8,985 bases of DNA from JANNHK01 sp031404355 (GTDB taxonomy: Bacteria; Actinomycetota; Acidimicrobiia; IMCC26256; PALSA-610): positions 1 to 8,985 of the forward strand of contig JANNHK010000418.1 in NCBI GenBank assembly GCA_031404355.1. The letters are read 5' to 3'. Under the pieces are notes generated by a model. It was not told the DNA's origin. It made no database searches and saw nothing but the letters and a program-made list of their open reading frames with translations. A program made the position numbers and the translations under genes. Of the stretch, positions 6,655 to 8,985 are shown piece after piece. Numbering within the stretch: position 1 is the stretch's first letter; each line of letters begins with the position of its first letter.

Positions 6655-6667
6655 TAGGGTTCCGGTC
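6655..6667 (+). promoter_or_regulatory. Possible -10 element for a leaderless fbiA transcript
   Basis: TAGGGT (6655-6660) ends 7 nt before the GTG start at 6668, the spacing expected when transcription begins at the start codon. It fits the actinobacterial TANNNT pattern. No good Shine-Dalgarno site is present in the 53-bp gap and no clear -35 at standard spacing, which agrees with leaderless initiation but does not prove it. Confidence 0.35.
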
Positions 6668-7603
6668 GTGCTCACGGCCTTGGCGGGCGGCGTTGGTGCC
6701 GCCCGCTTTCTTTCTGGTCTCGTCCGCGCGGTGCCGCCCGCCGACGTCGTCGCGATCGTGAACACGGCCGACGACGACGAGTTCCACGGGCTGCACGTGT
6801 CCCCCGACCTCGATTCGGTCACGTACACGCTCGCGGGCGCGTCGAACACGGTGCAGGGTTGGGGGCTCGAAGGCGAGAGCTTTCGGGTCCTCGAAGCGCT
6901 CGGGCGGTTCGGCGTCGACACGTGGTTCGGACTCGGCGATCTCGACTTGGCGACGCACCTGTTCCGCACGCAGCGGCTGCGCAGCGGCGCGCCGCTGTCA
7001 ACCGTCACGGCCGAGATCACGGCCGCGTGGGGCCTCACGACACGCCTGCTCCCGATGACCGACGACCGCGTCGCAACGCGCATCTCCGTCCGCTCACCCA
7101 GCGGAGATCGCGAACTCGCGATGCAGGAATGGTTCGTCCGCGAGCGCGCCACTCCCGAGGTGACCGCGGTTCGGTTCGACGGCACCGACGGGGCCCGACC
7201 CGCGCCGGGTGTCGTCGCCGCACTGACCGAAGCCGAGACGATCATCATCTGCCCGTCGAACCCCGTGATCTCGATCGGACCGATCCTCGCCGTCCCCGGG
7301 ATTCGCGAGCTCCTCGTCGAACGGCGCGACCGCGTTGTCGCGATCAGCCCGATCGTCGGGGGGGCGCCGGTGAAGGGCCCGGCCGACCGGCTCATGGGCC
7401 CACTCGGCATCGAGGTGTCGTGCGTCGGCGTCGCGCGCACATACGCCGACTTCTGCGGCACGCTTGTGATCGACGCCGTCGACGCGCCCCGGGCCGCGGC
7501 CGTCGAAGCCGCCGGCATGCGGGTGGTGGTCACCGACACGATCATGCGCAGCCCCGAGGTCGCGGCCGCGCTCGCGCGCGAAACGCTCGCCGCGGTGGCA
7601 TGA
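6668..7603 (+). CDS. fbiA: F420 biosynthesis phospho(enol)pyruvate/lactate transferase FbiA (CofD)
   Basis: CofD/FbiA transfers a phosphoenolpyruvate- or phospholactate-derived group from its GDP/GMP-activated donor to the deazaflavin Fo, making (dehydro-)F420-0 in the cytoplasm. The 311 residues match the family along the full length: GGVGAAR at 7-13, VNTADDDEFHGLHVSPDLDS at 31-50 (Asp-rich metal and Fo site), the TYTLAG segment, WFGLGDLDLATHLFRTQRL at 86-104, LLPMTDDRVATRI at 127-139, CPSNPVISIGPIL at 195-207 and SPIVGGAPVKGPADRLMG at 227-244. The length is normal. The GTG at 6668 gives the N-terminus exactly at the first strand before GGVGA, as in the family. It overlaps cofE by ATGA. In actinobacteria the donor is thought to be the enolpyruvyl form, which creates the need for a reductase; the nitroreductase gene two places downstream fits that route. 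Confidence 0.95.
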   Translation: MLTALAGGVGAARFLSGLVRAVPPADVVAIVNTADDDEFHGLHVSPDLDSVTYTLAGASNTVQGWGLEGESFRVLEALGRFGVDTWFGLGDLDLATHLFRTQRLRSGAPLSTVTAEITAAWGLTTRLLPMTDDRVATRISVRSPSGDRELAMQEWFVRERATPEVTAVRFDGTDGARPAPGVVAALTEAETIIICPSNPVISIGPILAVPGIRELLVERRDRVVAISPIVGGAPVKGPADRLMGPLGIEVSCVGVARTYADFCGTLVIDAVDAPRAAAVEAAGMRVVVTDTIMRSPEVAAALARETLAAVA

Positions 7604-8295
7604 CTCCCCTGGCGATCATCCCGGTCGCGGGGATCGGCGAGGTGCAAGCGGGCGACGAGATCGCGGATGCGATCCTCGCGGCCACCACACTCGAGCCCGG
7701 CGACTGCCTGGTCGTGACGCAGAAGATCGTGTCCAAAGCCGAGGGTCGGCTCGTACGGCTCGACCCCGACGACCGCGCCGCACGCGAGGCTCTGGTCGAG
7801 TCGGAATCGGTGCGCATCGTGCGCCGCCGCGGCGACCTCATCATCAGCGAAACGCGGCACGGGTTCGTGTGCGCGAACGCGGGCATCGACCTGTCGAACG
7901 TCGAGTCGGGTCTTGCCGCGCTGCTGCCGGTCGATTCCGACCGATCTGCGAAACACATCCGCGACGCGATCCGCGCCCGGGCCGGCATCGAAGTCGCCGT
8001 CGTCATCTCGGACACGTTCGGGCGCGCATGGCGGCGGGGCCTCACCGACGTCGCGATCGGCGTGAGCGGCATCGCGGCAGTCGTCGATCTGCGCGAGACA
8101 CCCGACGCGCTCGGACGCGTGCTCCAGGTCACCGAAGTCGCCGTCGCCGACGAAATCGCCGCCGCGGCCGAGCTGGTGATGGGCAAGGCCTCCAACGTCC
8201 CCGTCGCCATCGTGCGCGGCCTCGACTCGTCGTGGTTCCGCGATGGGTCGGTGCGCGAGTTGGTCCGCCCGCCGCACGAGGATCTGTTCCGGTGA
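7600..8295 (+). CDS. cofE: Coenzyme F420-0:L-glutamate ligase CofE (stand-alone N-terminal half of FbiB)
   Basis: CofE adds L-glutamates to F420-0 using GTP, building the gamma-glutamyl tail of F420. The 231-residue protein has the family landmarks: IIPVAGIGEVQAGDEI at the start, CLVVTQKIVSKAEGR at 36-50, ISETRHGFVCANAGIDLSN at 82-100, VVISDTFGRAWRRGLTDVAI at 134-153 (metal and nucleotide region) and the C-terminal ELVRPPHEDLFR. The length equals archaeal stand-alone CofE. In mycobacteria this domain is the first half of FbiB and continues into a nitroreductase domain; here a TGA at 8293-8295 ends the protein right at the expected domain boundary. The ATG at 7600 overlaps fbiA (ATGA) and the stop overlaps the next gene (GTGA), so all three are probably translated as a coupled unit. 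Confidence 0.95.
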   Translation: MTPLAIIPVAGIGEVQAGDEIADAILAATTLEPGDCLVVTQKIVSKAEGRLVRLDPDDRAAREALVESESVRIVRRRGDLIISETRHGFVCANAGIDLSNVESGLAALLPVDSDRSAKHIRDAIRARAGIEVAVVISDTFGRAWRRGLTDVAIGVSGIAAVVDLRETPDALGRVLQVTEVAVADEIAAAAELVMGKASNVPVAIVRGLDSSWFRDGSVRELVRPPHEDLFR

Positions 8296-8906
8296 GCGGT
8301 TCGCGGGTCCCGCAGTTCCTCGAAGCGCGCCGCTCGATTCGCTCCTTCACGAACGCCGAGGTCGACCGCCGCGTCCTCGACGCGCTCGTCGAGGCCGCGT
8401 GCATCGCGCCCGCACCGCATCACTCACGGCCTTGGCGCTTCGCGATCGTCGACACCGCCGACGGCAAGGAGGCGCTCGCGACCGGCATGGGTTCCCGCTG
8501 GAGGGTCGACCTCGAAGCCGACGGCGTCGACGCCAAGCGCGTCGACGAGCTCGTCGAGTCGTCGCACCGCAAGATCACAGGCGCGCCCGCGCTTGTGCTT
8601 GCTTGTCTCACCTGGGACGGACTCGACCGCTATCCCGACGAGCGCCGCCGGCGCGCCGAGTGGGGCATGGCATTGCTCTCGCTCGGCGCCGCGGTCGAAA
8701 ACATGATGCTCGCCGCCGCGGCACGCGAACTCGCGTCGTGTTGGGTTGCCGCACCGATCTTCTGTCCCGAGGAAGCACGCGACGCGCTCGCGCTCCCCGA
8801 GCCGTGGCTGCCGCACGCGCTGGTCATGGTCGGCGTCCCCGACCCTACGTACGTAGGCCGCCCCCGCCCCCCCGTCCCGTTGGAAGACCTACGCCGTTTT
8901 CTCTGA
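8292..8906 (+). CDS. FMN nitroreductase, FbiB C-terminal-domain type (probable dehydro-F420-0 reductase)
   Basis: This 204-residue protein is a nitroreductase-fold flavoprotein matching the C-terminal domain of mycobacterial FbiB. Visible features are EARRSIRSFT at 11-20 (phosphate-binding Arg/Ser), CIAPAPHHSRPWRF at 37-50 (the PAPHH signature of F420-linked nitroreductases), SSHRKITGAPALVLACL at 90-106, LGAAVENMMLAAAARELASC at 131-150 (dimer helix and FMN contact), WVAAPIFCPEEAR and the C-terminal arm ending LEDLRRFL. In FbiB this domain binds FMN and reduces dehydro-F420-0 to F420-0; the same role is inferred here from similarity and operon position. The GTG at 8292 overlaps the cofE stop by GTGA; the frame is open upstream within cofE, but that part is out-of-frame shadow and has no other plausible start near the domain edge. 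The catalytic role is inferred, the fold is well supported. Confidence 0.9.
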   Translation: MSGSRVPQFLEARRSIRSFTNAEVDRRVLDALVEAACIAPAPHHSRPWRFAIVDTADGKEALATGMGSRWRVDLEADGVDAKRVDELVESSHRKITGAPALVLACLTWDGLDRYPDERRRRAEWGMALLSLGAAVENMMLAAAARELASCWVAAPIFCPEEARDALALPEPWLPHALVMVGVPDPTYVGRPRPPVPLEDLRRFL

Positions 8907-8910
8907 TTCT

Positions 8911-8949
8911 TGCGCCGAATGTGCGCCCTGAGGGCGCACATCGGACGCA
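8911..8949 (+). terminator. Hairpin terminator after the F420 operon
   Basis: ATGTGCGCCC (8919-8928) and GGGCGCACAT (8932-8941) form a perfect 10-bp stem with a TGA loop. Allowing an unpaired A at 8918 and a bulged A at 8945, CCG/CGG and TGCG/CGCA extend it to about 17 bp. It begins 5 nt after the nitroreductase stop. It lacks a T-tract, as is common in high-GC actinobacteria, so it may be a terminator or an mRNA 3'-end stabiliser. Confidence 0.65.
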
Positions 8950-8972
8950 TGTATGTGGGCGCGGACTGCCTT

Positions 8973-8978
8973 GAGGAG
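8973..8978 (+). promoter_or_regulatory. Shine-Dalgarno-like site of a gene starting at or beyond the right edge
   Basis: GAGGAG lies at the end of the window. The GTG at 8981 is only 2 nt away, which is too close for a good start, so the true start codon is more likely a few bases past 8985. The downstream gene cannot be identified. Confidence 0.35.
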
Positions 8979-8985
8979 ACGTGGA

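Noticed and set aside
7358..7364. Run of seven G in fbiA, and runs of C near 8861-8873 in the nitroreductase, as possible frameshift sites
   Set aside because: The family motifs continue in frame on both sides (GGAPVKGP in FbiA; LEDLRRFL at the end of the nitroreductase), so no indel is indicated.
6433..8277. Long open frame on the minus strand opposite fbiA and cofE
   Set aside because: It is Ser/Arg/Thr-rich, has no recognisable motif and is fully covered by strongly conserved FbiA and CofE on the plus strand.
8844..8857. Perfect 14-bp palindrome CCTACGTACGTAGG
   Set aside because: It lies in frame inside the nitroreductase gene and encodes part of a normal C-terminal arm (PTYVG); no second copy or associated feature was seen, so it is probably chance.

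Overview
This is a high-GC window with the codon use of an actinomycete (nearly every third codon position is G or C, GTG starts are frequent, and genes are chained by 4-nt overlaps). It carries a coenzyme F420 biosynthesis operon. That operon, together with a GT2 glycosyltransferase and a DUF5719-type secreted protein, points to Actinomycetota, perhaps Acidimicrobiia-like; the class is inferred from gene content and memory only. The left edge does not fit the rest and looks like a contig-end chimera.

Left edge (1-806). Bases 1 to about 216 read on the minus strand as the N-terminal part of an NMT1/THI5-like ABC transporter substrate-binding protein, with the Pro/Thr/Ala linker common in Chloroflexota lipoproteins. 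At about 209-217 this joins abruptly to the C-terminal part of the ftsH protease gene on the plus strand, which has lost its AAA domain and its HEXXH motif. The ftsH tail also seems to carry one extra C at 767-770, which destroys the natural stop at 804-806.

Minus-strand operon (6128 to 920). A 1118-residue membrane protein with an N-terminal GT2 glycosyltransferase domain is followed by a secreted four-repeat DUF5719-like protein and a membrane-anchored thioredoxin-like protein. Both junctions are GTGA overlaps. The set looks like an envelope or cell-surface module: a sugar transferase, an exported beta-rich protein with four cysteines, and an extracytoplasmic thiol-disulfide protein that could act on it.

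Divergent region and plus-strand genes (6129-8985). A 132-bp divergent promoter region separates the glycosyltransferase from a small helical protein with 21-bp/heptad repeats. After a 53-bp gap comes the F420 operon: fbiA/cofD, cofE, and a free-standing FMN nitroreductase domain that corresponds to the C-terminal half of mycobacterial FbiB. The three genes are joined by ATGA and GTGA overlaps, so FbiB is split into two coupled genes here. A long hairpin at 8911-8949 closes the operon, and a Shine-Dalgarno-like GAGGAG at 8973-8978 suggests that another gene starts just past the window.

The main points for follow-up are the split FbiB, the thioredoxin/DUF5719/GT2 module, the unrecognised heptad-repeat protein in the divergent region, and the chimeric left end, which should not be read as a real fusion gene.
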